Source: Synechococcus sp. WH 7805 (GTDB lineage Bacteria > Cyanobacteriota > Cyanobacteriia > PCC-6307 > Cyanobiaceae). From it: a stretch of 64,000 bases of DNA. The DNA lies in the NCBI RefSeq assembly GCF_000153285.1, contig NZ_CH724168.1, positions 1,608,333 through 1,672,332 on the forward strand, written 5' to 3'. Made by a program: the position numbers and the translations under genes. Under the pieces are notes generated by a model. It did no database searches, was not told the DNA's origin, and was given only the letters and a program-made list of their open reading frames with translations. Shown piece by piece: positions 55,494 through 64,000 of the stretch (position 1 is the first letter of the stretch; every line of letters starts with the position of its first letter).

Positions 55494-57959
55494 ATGGCCG
55501 AGGAGCGCGTTCAACCGATTGCCCTGCATCAGGAGATGCAGCGCTCTTACCTCGAGTACGCCATGAGCGTGATCGTGGGCAGGGCCCTGCCTGATGTCCG
55601 CGATGGACTCAAACCGGTTCAACGCCGCATCCTCTACGCGATGCACGAACTGGGTCTCACTCCTGACCGCCCATACCGCAAATGTGCACGGGTGGTTGGA
55701 GATGTTCTGGGCAAATACCATCCCCACGGCGATCAAGCGGTCTATGACGCCCTTGTTCGTCTGGTACAAACCTTTTCCAGCCGTCATCCACTGCTAGACG
55801 GTCACGGCAATTTCGGCTCGGTTGACGACGATCCACCGGCAGCCATGCGCTACACGGAGACCCGTCTGGCTCCGATTGCCCATGAAGGCCTTCTGGATGA
55901 AATCGGCAATGACACCGTCGACTTCGCCAACAACTTCGATGGGTCCCAGCAGGAACCCACGGTTCTGCCTGCCCAGCTGCCCTTTCTTCTCCTCAACGGA
56001 TGTTCAGGTATCGCTGTGGGCATGGCCACCAGCATCCCGCCCCACAACCTCGGAGAGGTGGTGGATGGACTGATTGCCCTAGTGCGCGAACCGGATCTAA
56101 GCAATGACAAGCTGCTCAAGCTGATCCCAGGACCCGATTTCCCCACCGGTGGTGAAGTCCTTCTGGGAAGCGGAGTTCGGGACACCTACCTGCGCGGGCG
56201 CGGAAGTATTCCGATGCGCGGTGTGGCCCATGTGGAAGAGGTGCAACTGGGCAAGGGGCGTCATAAACGCAATGCAGTGATCGTGACCGAACTGCCCTAC
56301 CAGCTCAGCAAAGCCGGATGGATCGAAAAGCTGGCCGAACAGGTCAATGACGGCAAAATCGGCGGCATCGCCGACATCCGAGATGAAAGCGATCGCGAAG
56401 GAATGCGCGTCGTGGTGGAACTTCGCCGGGATGCCGATCCAGACGCGGTTCTGAAAGATCTGCAACGACGGACGTCTCTACAGAGCAATTTCGGGGCCAT
56501 CATGCTGGCCCTGGTGGATGGTCAACCCCAGCAGCTGTCCCTGCGCCAGCTTCTGCAGACGTTCCTTGACTACCGGGAACTGACCCTGATCCGCCGCACA
56601 ACCCACGCCCTGCGCAAAGCGGAAGACCGTCTCGAGGTGGTGGAAGGTCTGATCACGGCACTGCAATCCCTCCAGCGGGTGATTGCCATGATTCAGGAGG
56701 CACAGGATGCCGCTGCCGCGAGGGCCAGCCTGATGGTGCATCTCGATCTCAGCGAACGTCAGGCCGACGCAGTCCTGGCCATGCCCCTGCGACGCTTGAC
56801 CGGTTTGGAGCGGGAGAGCCTCCGGCAGGAAGCGGAAGAGCTACGGGCCCAACGCCAGCGCCTGAAACTACTTCTGGACAACCGCGATCAGTTGCTGGAT
56901 GCGCTCACCAAGGAACTGCGTCAACTCAAGAAGCGTTTTGCCACTCCTCGCCGCACACGCCTGGTGGAAGGGGGTGATCATCTCCTGGCAGAACGGGCTG
57001 CCAACCAGCGCCCCAATGCAGAACTGCAGCGCCGACAGGCTCTCGACGCCCTCCCACCTGATTCGCGCATCCTGATTCAAGACGACGGTCAGGTGAAGGT
57101 GATCAGTCCTCAACTGATGGGCCGGCTGCATCTCAATGAGCCAACGGCACTGGGTGATGAGCCATCCCCAGCAAGGGTCATCCTGCCGATCAAACCGGTC
57201 GCCAAACTTCTGGCGGTCACAGCCAGCGGACGAGTTGCACTGATCCGCTGGGAATTCGCAGGGCAGCAACCCGGAAGCCTGGAACGATTTCTCCCAACGG
57301 CCCTGCAGGGAGATCCCGTTGTATCGGTCTTGCAGCTGCCCGACGCCGATGCCGACAGCAACAAGGCAGCGGTCTCATCGCTCGGACTTCTGAGCAGTGA
57401 CGGCCGTTTCAAACGGCTGCCGATGCAAGAACTTCTGGACCTCTCCGGACGGGCAGCCAGTGTGGTGAAGCTCAAGGAGGGCGTTGAACTCAAAACCGCA
57501 GTGATCTGCCGGGAAGGAGGGACTCTGTCTCTGATCAGTGATCTCGGTCGCGTCTTGCCTCTCCCAGTCACGGAAGACAATCTTCCCTTGATGGGAAAGC
57601 TGGCTCAAGGCCCAGTCACCATGCGCCTGCTACCCGGAGAAACATTGATCGCGGCCGTCGCGACAGACCCCGAGCAACAGGACCCGCTGCTGCTGTTCAG
57701 CCGTCACGGCAGGATCAAACCGCTGTCTCTCGACACTGTGCGCCTTTGCCAAAGGGGGAATTTGGGTGTGATCGGTTGGCAACCCGAACAGGATGGAAAC
57801 GAAGGGGAGGATCGACTTTGTGCTGCCTGCGTCGGCTCCGGACTGGTCGGCATCGTCACCTCTTCAGGCCGTCATGGCCGTCTGCTCACGCGTGAACCGA
57901 ATGATCTAACGCTCAAATCCGGAGAAACACTCGAACGCATTGTTCCACTTCTGAACTGA
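55494..57959 (+). CDS. DNA gyrase/topoisomerase IV subunit A-like protein
   Basis: 821 residues. Winged-helix breakage-reunion domain with [32 protein letters not shown] and the catalytic tyrosine in AMRYTETRL (Tyr120), long coiled coil (about 355-480), and a C-terminal beta-pinwheel (about 510-820). The canonical GyrA box (QRRGGKG) is not found; the closest is [10 protein letters not shown] late in the pinwheel, so it may be ParC-like or a divergent GyrA paralogue. ATG 55494 (MAEERVQP) matches family starts. Convergent with purF, 2 bases apart. Confidence 0.9.
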   Translation: MAEERVQPIALHQEMQRSYLEYAMSVIVGRALPDVRDGLKPVQRRILYAMHELGLTPDRPYRKCARVVGDVLGKYHPHGDQAVYDALVRLVQTFSSRHPLLDGHGNFGSVDDDPPAAMRYTETRLAPIAHEGLLDEIGNDTVDFANNFDGSQQEPTVLPAQLPFLLLNGCSGIAVGMATSIPPHNLGEVVDGLIALVREPDLSNDKLLKLIPGPDFPTGGEVLLGSGVRDTYLRGRGSIPMRGVAHVEEVQLGKGRHKRNAVIVTELPYQLSKAGWIEKLAEQVNDGKIGGIADIRDESDREGMRVVVELRRDADPDAVLKDLQRRTSLQSNFGAIMLALVDGQPQQLSLRQLLQTFLDYRELTLIRRTTHALRKAEDRLEVVEGLITALQSLQRVIAMIQEAQDAAAARASLMVHLDLSERQADAVLAMPLRRLTGLERESLRQEAEELRAQRQRLKLLLDNRDQLLDALTKELRQLKKRFATPRRTRLVEGGDHLLAERAANQRPNAELQRRQALDALPPDSRILIQDDGQVKVISPQLMGRLHLNEPTALGDEPSPARVILPIKPVAKLLAVTASGRVALIRWEFAGQQPGSLERFLPTALQGDPVVSVLQLPDADADSNKAAVSSLGLLSSDGRFKRLPMQELLDLSGRAASVVKLKEGVELKTAVICREGGTLSLISDLGRVLPLPVTEDNLPLMGKLAQGPVTMRLLPGETLIAAVATDPEQQDPLLLFSRHGRIKPLSLDTVRLCQRGNLGVIGWQPEQDGNEGEDRLCAACVGSGLVGIVTSSGRHGRLLTREPNDLTLKSGETLERIVPLLN

Positions 57960-57961
57960 TC

Positions 57962-59467
57962 TCAACTCAGGTTGGCAGCCACACCGGCAGGTTCCAGCAT
58001 CAGCTTGCTGGATCTGATGGATTCATCCATCGGCACGGGGTAATCACCATCAAAACAGGCGGTGCAAAAGTGTTTGGCATCGGCTCCAGCCGCTTCCAAC
58101 ATTCCTGCCTGACTGAGATAAGCCAGTGAATCAACCTTGAGATGGGCTTCAATTTCCTCCAGGGTGTAGCGAGCAGCGATCAGTTGATCCTGGGTATCGG
58201 TATCAATGCCGTAAAAGCAGGGATGGGTGACCGGTGGTGAGCTGATACGCATGTGCACCTCCGTGGCTCCAGCATCGCGAAGAGCCTGAACAAGCTTGCG
58301 ACTGGTTGTTCCACGCACAATCGAATCATCGATCACCACGACGCGCTTTCCGTTGAGCACATCGGGGAGGGGATTGAGCTTCACCCGGATGCCGGCTTCG
58401 CGCATCGCTTGGGTGGGCTGGATGAAGGTGCGACCGACGTAACGGTTCTTGATCAGGCCATCGGCGTAGGGCAGTCCCGTGGCCTGGGAGTATCCGATCG
58501 CAGCAGGAATCCCTGAATCAGGCACGCCGATCACGAGATCAGCCTCCACTGCCGATTCCCTGGCAAGAATCTGACCGATGCGCTGGCGATAGCTGTACAA
58601 CGATTCTCCGAAAAACCGACTGTCCGGCCTGGCGAAATAGATCATCTCGAACACGCACATGCGCGTGGTGGGCTCAATCCAGCACTCCCTCTGGGGGATT
58701 GGATCACCGGGAAGGAAGGTCACGAGCTCACCGGGCTGCACATCGTCAACGAAGGAAGCCCCGATGATGTCGAGCCCACAGGTTTCACTGCTGAGAACCC
58801 ACTGCCCACTGGAATCCTCACCGAGAGAACCGAACACCAACGGTCGGATGCCGTAGCCGTCGCGCAGGCCATAAAGCGCTTCCGGAGTGCCGATCACCAG
58901 ACTGAAGGCCCCCTGGCAGAGCGACACCGCAGACGTGATCGCAGCCTTCCAGTCGAGCCCACGATCAACAGCCTGCTGAAGGGCGAAGGCAATCAGCTCG
59001 GAATCAGTGGTGGAGGTAAATTCAACCTCTCCATCATCAATGCGTTCCCGCAATTCAGCGGCATTGACCAGATTGCCGTTGTGGGCCAGCGCGAAGGGAC
59101 CAAGGCGAGTCATCAGAACCACCGGCTGGGCATTGCAGACCCTGCTGCTGCCAGTTGTGGAATAACGGTTATGGCCAATGGCGAGATCACCGGGCATCCG
59201 GGCAAGCACGTCTTGATCGAACACCTGACTGACCAGGCCCATGTCTTTATGAAGACGAACCTTTCCCTGGTTAAACACAGCGATGCCTGCGGATTCTTGG
59301 CCGCGATGCTGCAGTGCATACAGACCGAAATAAGCCAGGTTGGCCACCGGTTGCTCGGAAGCCTGAACGGCGAACACACCGCAGGCTTCCTCCATCCGAT
59401 CGGGACGCTCCGCCTCGAGCTGATGCACGCTCCGCCTCGACTTCGGATTTCCTTCGGAATTCTGCAT
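57962..59467 (-). CDS. purF: Amidophosphoribosyltransferase
   Basis: 501 residues. First committed purine step: PRPP plus glutamine to phosphoribosylamine. After a propeptide of about 28 residues, the nucleophile is Cys29 in EEACGVFAVQ. The phosphoribosyltransferase motif is VVVIDDSIVRGTTSRK, and spaced C-terminal cysteines (HFCTACFDG) fit the Fe-S form. ATG 59467 overlaps the purL stop by one base (TGATG), so the genes are coupled; GTG 59470 is a less likely start. Confidence 0.96.
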   Translation of the reverse strand: MQNSEGNPKSRRSVHQLEAERPDRMEEACGVFAVQASEQPVANLAYFGLYALQHRGQESAGIAVFNQGKVRLHKDMGLVSQVFDQDVLARMPGDLAIGHNRYSTTGSSRVCNAQPVVLMTRLGPFALAHNGNLVNAAELRERIDDGEVEFTSTTDSELIAFALQQAVDRGLDWKAAITSAVSLCQGAFSLVIGTPEALYGLRDGYGIRPLVFGSLGEDSSGQWVLSSETCGLDIIGASFVDDVQPGELVTFLPGDPIPQRECWIEPTTRMCVFEMIYFARPDSRFFGESLYSYRQRIGQILARESAVEADLVIGVPDSGIPAAIGYSQATGLPYADGLIKNRYVGRTFIQPTQAMREAGIRVKLNPLPDVLNGKRVVVIDDSIVRGTTSRKLVQALRDAGATEVHMRISSPPVTHPCFYGIDTDTQDQLIAARYTLEEIEAHLKVDSLAYLSQAGMLEAAGADAKHFCTACFDGDYPVPMDESIRSSKLMLEPAGVAANLS

Positions 59468-61800
59468 CACGCTGTTCCCAGCCGACGGGGGAGAGCCTGC
59501 TCAAAACACTCCGTCAGTGTTTGCACCGCCTGATCCAGCACAGGGTTTGATCCCAGGGAGAGTCGGAAGCGTCCGTGATCCGCCACGGCTCCGAGAGTGG
59601 TCACCGGAACACCAACATGGGCATCAGAGGCCAGCAGCGACATCCAGGCGTCCAGGCACTCTGCCCGCACGGACACGAGAATGCGGGCTCCTCCTTCAGC
59701 AAAAAGACTCCGCTCCGGACGCACGCCATCACCAGGCAACGACCCATCCACACCGAGGCCCGAAGCGATCGAACATTCAGCCAAAGCAACGGCCAGTCCA
59801 CCATCACTGCTGTCGTGGGCAGACGCGAGCAGCCCTTGAGCCAGAGCCTGCCGAACCAGAGCCTGAACGCGCAGCTCCAGATCAAGGTCAACCCTCGGAG
59901 GTCTGCCGGTCAACAGACCATGAATCACCCCCTGATAGCTGCTGCCGGCCAATCCGACCCGGTCGTCCTGGCGTTCATCAGTGGAAACCCCAAGAAGCAC
60001 AACGGCATCACCCGGTTGACGCCAGGCCAAACCACCCACCAGGCGAAGATCCTCAACCAGTCCCACCATGCCCACCACGGGCGTGGGGTGTATCGGTTGC
60101 AGGCGGCCATCGTCGGCGCGGGTCTCGTTGTATAGCGACACATTCCCCCCGGTCACTGGGGTGCCCAGCACCCGACAGCCCTCCGACAGCCCTCGGCAGG
60201 CCATCGCCAACTGCCAGTAGCCCTTGGACGTTTCTGGAGACGGAAAATTGAGGTTGTCGGTGACAGCCACCGGGACAGCCCCAACGCAACTGAGATTGCG
60301 GGCAGCCTCCGCGACGGCGGCCATCGCCCCACGTTCAGGGTCCAGAGCCACCCAACGATTGGGACAGTCGACCGTGGCCGCTACCCCTCGGTTGGACCCC
60401 CGAAACGCTCCATCCCCTTGCTGAGGTCTGAGCCGCACCACAGCAGCATCCGCTCCACCAGCGGGCACAACGGTATTAGCGAGCACCTGCTGGTCGTATT
60501 GGCGATAGACCCAGCGTTTGCTGGCGATGGTGGGGTCATCAAGGAGAGCGAGCAGATCCGCTCCCCAGTCGTGATCGCTGGGAACTTGCGGAAGATCAGT
60601 CTCAGACCAGCACCAATGCTTTTGGATGTCCTCTGGAGGTTCAGAGATCAAGGTGTGCTGATTGATGGGAGTGTCTTCCGCAAGAGCCCGGGCAGGAACC
60701 TCAGCAGCCACCGATCCATGCTGAAGCACACGTACAACAGGCTCCGCGAGAACCTGACCCACAACGGCCGCCTGCAAGCCCCAGCGGCGGAAACGCTGCA
60801 TCAACGCCTCCTCACGACCGGCCTTCACCACAAACAGCATCCGCTCCTGCGATTCAGACAGCAGGAACTCGTACGCAGTCATGCCCTGTTCACGGGCTGG
60901 AACCCTGTCGAGATCCAGCTCAACCCCCACATTCCCTTTGGCGGCCATCTCTGAGCAGCTGCAGGTGAGTCCCGCAGCCCCCATGTCCTGGGCGGCCACC
61001 ACATCCCCGCTCTGGAAGGCTTCGAGGCAAGCCTCAATCAGTCCCTTTTCAAGAAAGGGATCGCCCACCTGAACCGCAGGGCGATCATCCAAGGAATCGG
61101 CGCTGAGTTCGGCACTGGCGAAGCTGGCACCCCCCATCCCGTCGCGGCCCGTGGTGCTGCCCACATACACCACAGGATTGCCAACACCGGACGCCCCCGA
61201 TTTCACGATGTCTTCCGTTTCCATCAGGCCCAGAGCCATGGCATTCACCAGGGGGTTGCCGCGATAAGCAGGGTCGAACGCAACTTCCCCACCCACGGTC
61301 GGCACTCCGACGCAATTGCCGTAATGGGAGATCCCCGCCACAACACCTTCCACCAATCCGTGGGTGATGGGTTCATCGAGGGGACCGAAACGCAGGGCAT
61401 TCAGCAAAGCGATCGGTCGGGCTCCCATGGTGAAGATGTCCCGAAGGATGCCTCCCACTCCTGTGGCAGCGCCTTGAAAGGGCTCCACCGCCGAAGGATG
61501 GTTATGACTTTCAATCTTGAAAGCCAGGCGGTGTCCCTCCCCCAGATCCACCACTCCAGCATTCTCGCCGGGGCCAACAAGGATGCGAGGTCCTTCCGTG
61601 GGAAAACCACGCAGGAGTGGCCTGGAATTGCGGTAACAGCAATGCTCGGACCACATCACACCGAACATTCCCAACTCCGCCCTGTTGGGATCTCGCCCGA
61701 GTCGTCGCTGAATCTCGCCGTAATCCTGCTGCGTCAGCCCTTCCTGGCGCAGTGCTGAGGCCACATCAAAGGAACCTTCCACTGAAGGGGACTGAGTCAC
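59467..61800 (-). CDS. purL: Phosphoribosylformylglycinamidine synthase subunit II
   Basis: 777 residues, the small PurL that works with separate PurS and PurQ, not seen here. Motifs: [65 protein letters not shown] and [16 protein letters not shown] 61800 ([11 protein letters not shown]) is used; 18 open codons upstream are not family-like. It is followed directly by purF. Confidence 0.96.
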   Translation of the reverse strand: MTQSPSVEGSFDVASALRQEGLTQQDYGEIQRRLGRDPNRAELGMFGVMWSEHCCYRNSRPLLRGFPTEGPRILVGPGENAGVVDLGEGHRLAFKIESHNHPSAVEPFQGAATGVGGILRDIFTMGARPIALLNALRFGPLDEPITHGLVEGVVAGISHYGNCVGVPTVGGEVAFDPAYRGNPLVNAMALGLMETEDIVKSGASGVGNPVVYVGSTTGRDGMGGASFASAELSADSLDDRPAVQVGDPFLEKGLIEACLEAFQSGDVVAAQDMGAAGLTCSCSEMAAKGNVGVELDLDRVPAREQGMTAYEFLLSESQERMLFVVKAGREEALMQRFRRWGLQAAVVGQVLAEPVVRVLQHGSVAAEVPARALAEDTPINQHTLISEPPEDIQKHWCWSETDLPQVPSDHDWGADLLALLDDPTIASKRWVYRQYDQQVLANTVVPAGGADAAVVRLRPQQGDGAFRGSNRGVAATVDCPNRWVALDPERGAMAAVAEAARNLSCVGAVPVAVTDNLNFPSPETSKGYWQLAMACRGLSEGCRVLGTPVTGGNVSLYNETRADDGRLQPIHPTPVVGMVGLVEDLRLVGGLAWRQPGDAVVLLGVSTDERQDDRVGLAGSSYQGVIHGLLTGRPPRVDLDLELRVQALVRQALAQGLLASAHDSSDGGLAVALAECSIASGLGVDGSLPGDGVRPERSLFAEGGARILVSVRAECLDAWMSLLASDAHVGVPVTTLGAVADHGRFRLSLGSNPVLDQAVQTLTECFEQALPRRLGTA

Positions 61801-61854
61801 AGCCAACCGTTCATCTCTCCCCAGTGTTGCCGACGGCCTGCAGACCATCCGCAT

Positions 61855-62625
61855 TCAAATCCAGGGGTCTTCGTCGTGCTCAGAACGGGATTGATCCCTG
61901 CGAAGCTCACCGGGATCAGACCACTCCTCATCATCCCAGGCTTCGCGTGAGTCCGAAGGGCTTGACCGTGACTCGGACCATTCATCGTTGCGGGCATCAC
62001 GCCGTGTCGGCTCATCCCAAGGCGGTTCCTCCAGCCAGCCTTCGAGCCGTTCTCCAGCGCGATCACCCAACTGCTGGAGCTGCTCACGCCAGTGACGGGA
62101 CCGACGCACGAGATCCTGACGGACACTGGCGCGAGCCTGAGGAAGATCATCCAGGTCCTGAAGGGCCGTGAAGACCCGTCCGGGTTGCTGATCGACGATG
62201 CGATCGGGGCTGAGACGCCAACGGCTGCTCCCAGGAAGCCTTGGATCGCTGCGGGCGACGAGGTAATAAAGAATCTCACCGGTCGTGGGAACAAACGCGA
62301 GATCGGCAACCTGCCCCATCCGCTGACCATCCCGATCGAGGAGATCCGCATCCAAAAGCGTGGGCAGGCGATCCAGAGTCGTCTGATCGGTCTCCGCCGG
62401 GAGTCCTTTCACAAACACCTGTTGATCATCCACGCCGCGGCATTGATCCAACCTCCAGACGTCTCGACTGCTGCGCAGAGCTGAGGGACGGCTAACCCAA
62501 CCCAGAAGACGATGCACTGGAGGGTGCATCCAAGCCATCACGCCAGGTCCGTGATCAAGTCCCTGATCACAACGCACGCGATGGCGAAGCAGATCGCTGA
62601 GAAGAAACGGATCGGGCAGGGGCAA
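61855..62625 (-). CDS. PRC-barrel domain protein
   Basis: 256 residues. An N-terminal segment (LLSDLLRHRVRCDQGLDHG, then WMHPPVHRLLGWVSRPSAL) precedes a PRC-barrel-like region (DADLLDRDGQRMGQVADLAF, ILYYLVARSDPRLPGSSRW, about 85-145), and an acidic Arg/Ser/Asp-rich disordered tail. Located between dnaN and purL, the position of a conserved picocyanobacterial gene. It starts 3 bases after dnaN. Function unknown; PRC barrels bind proteins or RNA in other contexts. Confidence 0.8.
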   Translation of the reverse strand: MPLPDPFLLSDLLRHRVRCDQGLDHGPGVMAWMHPPVHRLLGWVSRPSALRSSRDVWRLDQCRGVDDQQVFVKGLPAETDQTTLDRLPTLLDADLLDRDGQRMGQVADLAFVPTTGEILYYLVARSDPRLPGSSRWRLSPDRIVDQQPGRVFTALQDLDDLPQARASVRQDLVRRSRHWREQLQQLGDRAGERLEGWLEEPPWDEPTRRDARNDEWSESRSSPSDSREAWDDEEWSDPGELRRDQSRSEHDEDPWI

Positions 62626-62628
62626 GGC

Positions 62629-63798
62629 TCAGGAGCGAATCTGCACGGGCATCACGAGGTAAGTGAGGCCGGAACCATCATCCTCCGGAGAGAGGATGGC
62701 TGGGGTGGTCGGTGCATTACAGGACAGGACAATGCGATCACCATCCATGGCCTTGAGGCCATCAAGGACGTAGCGCACGTTGAAAGCAATTTGCACCTCG
62801 TCACCTTCGATCTGGGCAGGCAAAGACTCAGATCCACTGCCCACATCTTGGGCATCGGCAGAGATCTGAATCAGCCCCTTGGAGGGATCACTGCTGATCC
62901 TGACGACGTTGTTGTGCTGATCTGCAAGAACGGCAATGCGCTCTAAAGAGGCAACGAATGCCCGTCGATCCAGACCGATGGTGCGGCTGAAAGACTCGGG
63001 AATCAGTTGTCGATAGTTGGGATAAGTGCCTTCAAGCGTACGGCTGGTCACCATCTGATCGGCCGCTAAAACCACCACCTGGCCGCGCTCGAAAAAGAGA
63101 CTGACAGGGTCGTTGCCTTTCCAGCCGGCCATGAGGCGTTCCACCTCACGCAGGGAACGGGCGGGGAGGGTGACAGCCAAGGCTGCGCTCTCATCAGCTT
63201 CGGCGGAATCGTCAGCAGCGATGGCGTCCTTTAGGGCATCGTCGACACTCAGCACAGCGAGACGGTGCCCGTCCGTGGACGCTGCCTCCAGGCGGGTTTG
63301 ATCGAAGCGCAGATGCACGCCGGTGAGCAGCTGCTTGGCTTCGTCGGAACTGCTCGCAAACAAGGTGCTGCGTAGTGCTCGAACCAACGCAGCGGGATCA
63401 AGTTTGATCGCCGTGCCGTTTTCCACCAAAGGCAGATCGGGGAAGTCATCAGCCGGCATGCCACGCATCTGATAACTGCCGCTCAGACTGGTCAGTTCCA
63501 CCTGCTCGCTGGTGTCATCCGTCGCCAAGGTGATGGGGGAGTCACTGGACAGACGGGAAACAATCTCCCCGAAGAGGCGGGCGGGAAGCGTGACCGCCCC
63601 GCTGGTGTCTACGGATGCAGGGAGAGACGTCTGAATGCCCAGGCTGAGGTCAAACCCGGTCAAGCTGAGCCGATCCGTGCCGGCATCGGCGGTGAGCAGC
63701 ACATTGGCAAGCACCGGATGGGTGGGACGGGACGCCACGGCCCGACTGACCAGCTGAAGTGCGGTGTTGAGTTCCGTCTGGGAACAGACCAGTTTCAT
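62629..63798 (-). CDS. dnaN: DNA polymerase III beta sliding clamp
   Basis: 389 residues, three-domain ring clamp. It starts MKLVCSQTELNTALQLVSRAVASRPTHP, with LLTADAGTDRLSLTGFDLSLGI, then the central domain (LRFDQTRLEAASTDGHRLAVL) and the C-terminal YLVMPVQIR end that closes the ring and binds polymerase. It is the first gene of a leftward operon (dnaN, PRC-barrel, then purL-purF). In picocyanobacteria dnaN lies next to the replication origin. Confidence 0.97.
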   Translation of the reverse strand: MKLVCSQTELNTALQLVSRAVASRPTHPVLANVLLTADAGTDRLSLTGFDLSLGIQTSLPASVDTSGAVTLPARLFGEIVSRLSSDSPITLATDDTSEQVELTSLSGSYQMRGMPADDFPDLPLVENGTAIKLDPAALVRALRSTLFASSSDEAKQLLTGVHLRFDQTRLEAASTDGHRLAVLSVDDALKDAIAADDSAEADESAALAVTLPARSLREVERLMAGWKGNDPVSLFFERGQVVVLAADQMVTSRTLEGTYPNYRQLIPESFSRTIGLDRRAFVASLERIAVLADQHNNVVRISSDPSKGLIQISADAQDVGSGSESLPAQIEGDEVQIAFNVRYVLDGLKAMDGDRIVLSCNAPTTPAILSPEDDGSGLTYLVMPVQIRS

Positions 63799-64000
63799 CG
63801 CGTTGGTAACCGCAGCTGGAGAAGAAGATCTCCCAAGGTTTCACAGGCGGGCAGGAAGTGCAATGGCTGTGAGCAAAGGCCTCTCGATCCTGTTCTACTG
63901 GATTAAAAAGGTTCTTAGAAAAGAACTACTAAACAGCCGTAGAAGGGGGTGGGGAAAACGTGGAAAACCCTTCATTCATGGTTTGGACACTGGGTTTCAC
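63799..64000 (-). promoter_or_regulatory. dnaN: dnaN upstream, origin-proximal region with DnaA-box-like sites
   Basis: Two adjacent 9-mers on the minus strand, TTTTCCCCA (63958-63950) and TTTTCCACG (63967-63959), each differ by one base from the cyanobacterial-type DnaA box TTTTCCACA. An AT-rich segment with an inverted repeat GTTCTT-AGAA-AAGAAC (63911-63926) lies between them and dnaN. Two copies of GTGAAACC occur on the minus strand at the window edge and near 63880. No coding frame. The window ends before the full region is visible. Confidence 0.6.

Overview
The window is a high-GC picocyanobacterial chromosome segment. It most likely comes from a marine Synechococcus; this is inferred from gene content and order, and no 16S rRNA is present. 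The diagnostic genes are the sulfolipid pair sqdB-sqdX, NADP-type GAPDH (gap2), an ssl1498-family light-harvesting-like gene, a Ycf37-like TPR gene, a lumenal CYP38/TLP40-type cyclophilin, an RRM-glycine RNA-binding protein, cbiD of B12 synthesis, and the run dnaN - PRC-barrel - purL - purF - gyrA/parC-like - TPR - queG that flanks the replication origin in this group.

Layout. 1-6.5 kb: 3' part of clpX, an LRAT-fold gene, dnaX, then leftward SpoIID-like and glycosyltransferase genes. 6.5-14.7 kb: rpmI-rplT, ycf37-like, thiG, a small light-harvesting-like gene, sqdB-sqdX, and a leftward operon ending in the PBP2 gene mrdA. 14.8-18.0 kb: an AT-rich accessory segment with one intact gene (a PAPS-type sulfotransferase), a truncated gene end at its left border and decayed reading frames. 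18-29 kb: guaA-cbiD, a class-V aminotransferase, tRNA-Gly(CCC), several small conserved-looking genes, a SNF2 helicase, an HNH nuclease, an SDR protein and pdxA. 29-39 kb: efp-accB, cyclophilin-thiL, gap2, murC-murB-ebfC, and the leftward grpE-dnaJ-tusA-rsgA cluster. 39-43.5 kb: pilB-pilT-pilC. 43.5-64 kb: a FAD oxidoreductase, msrB, dusA, rbp, argH, an RsbU-type phosphatase, ftsY-nusB-DUF502, queG, a TPR protein, a GyrA/ParC-like subunit, purL-purF and dnaN. The right edge carries two adjacent DnaA-box-like 9-mers upstream of dnaN and is probably origin-proximal.

Most of the window is dense core genome with very short or overlapping intergenic gaps and many GTG/TTG starts. Points that deserve a second look are the AT-rich segment and its decayed frames, a possible one-base frameshift right after the cbiD start codon, a tryptophan inside the PilT P-loop, a GyrA-family protein without the canonical GyrA box, and the DnaA-box pair at the edge. 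I found no CRISPR array, insertion sequence, integrase or intact prophage, and nothing that I can confidently call an undescribed multi-gene system.
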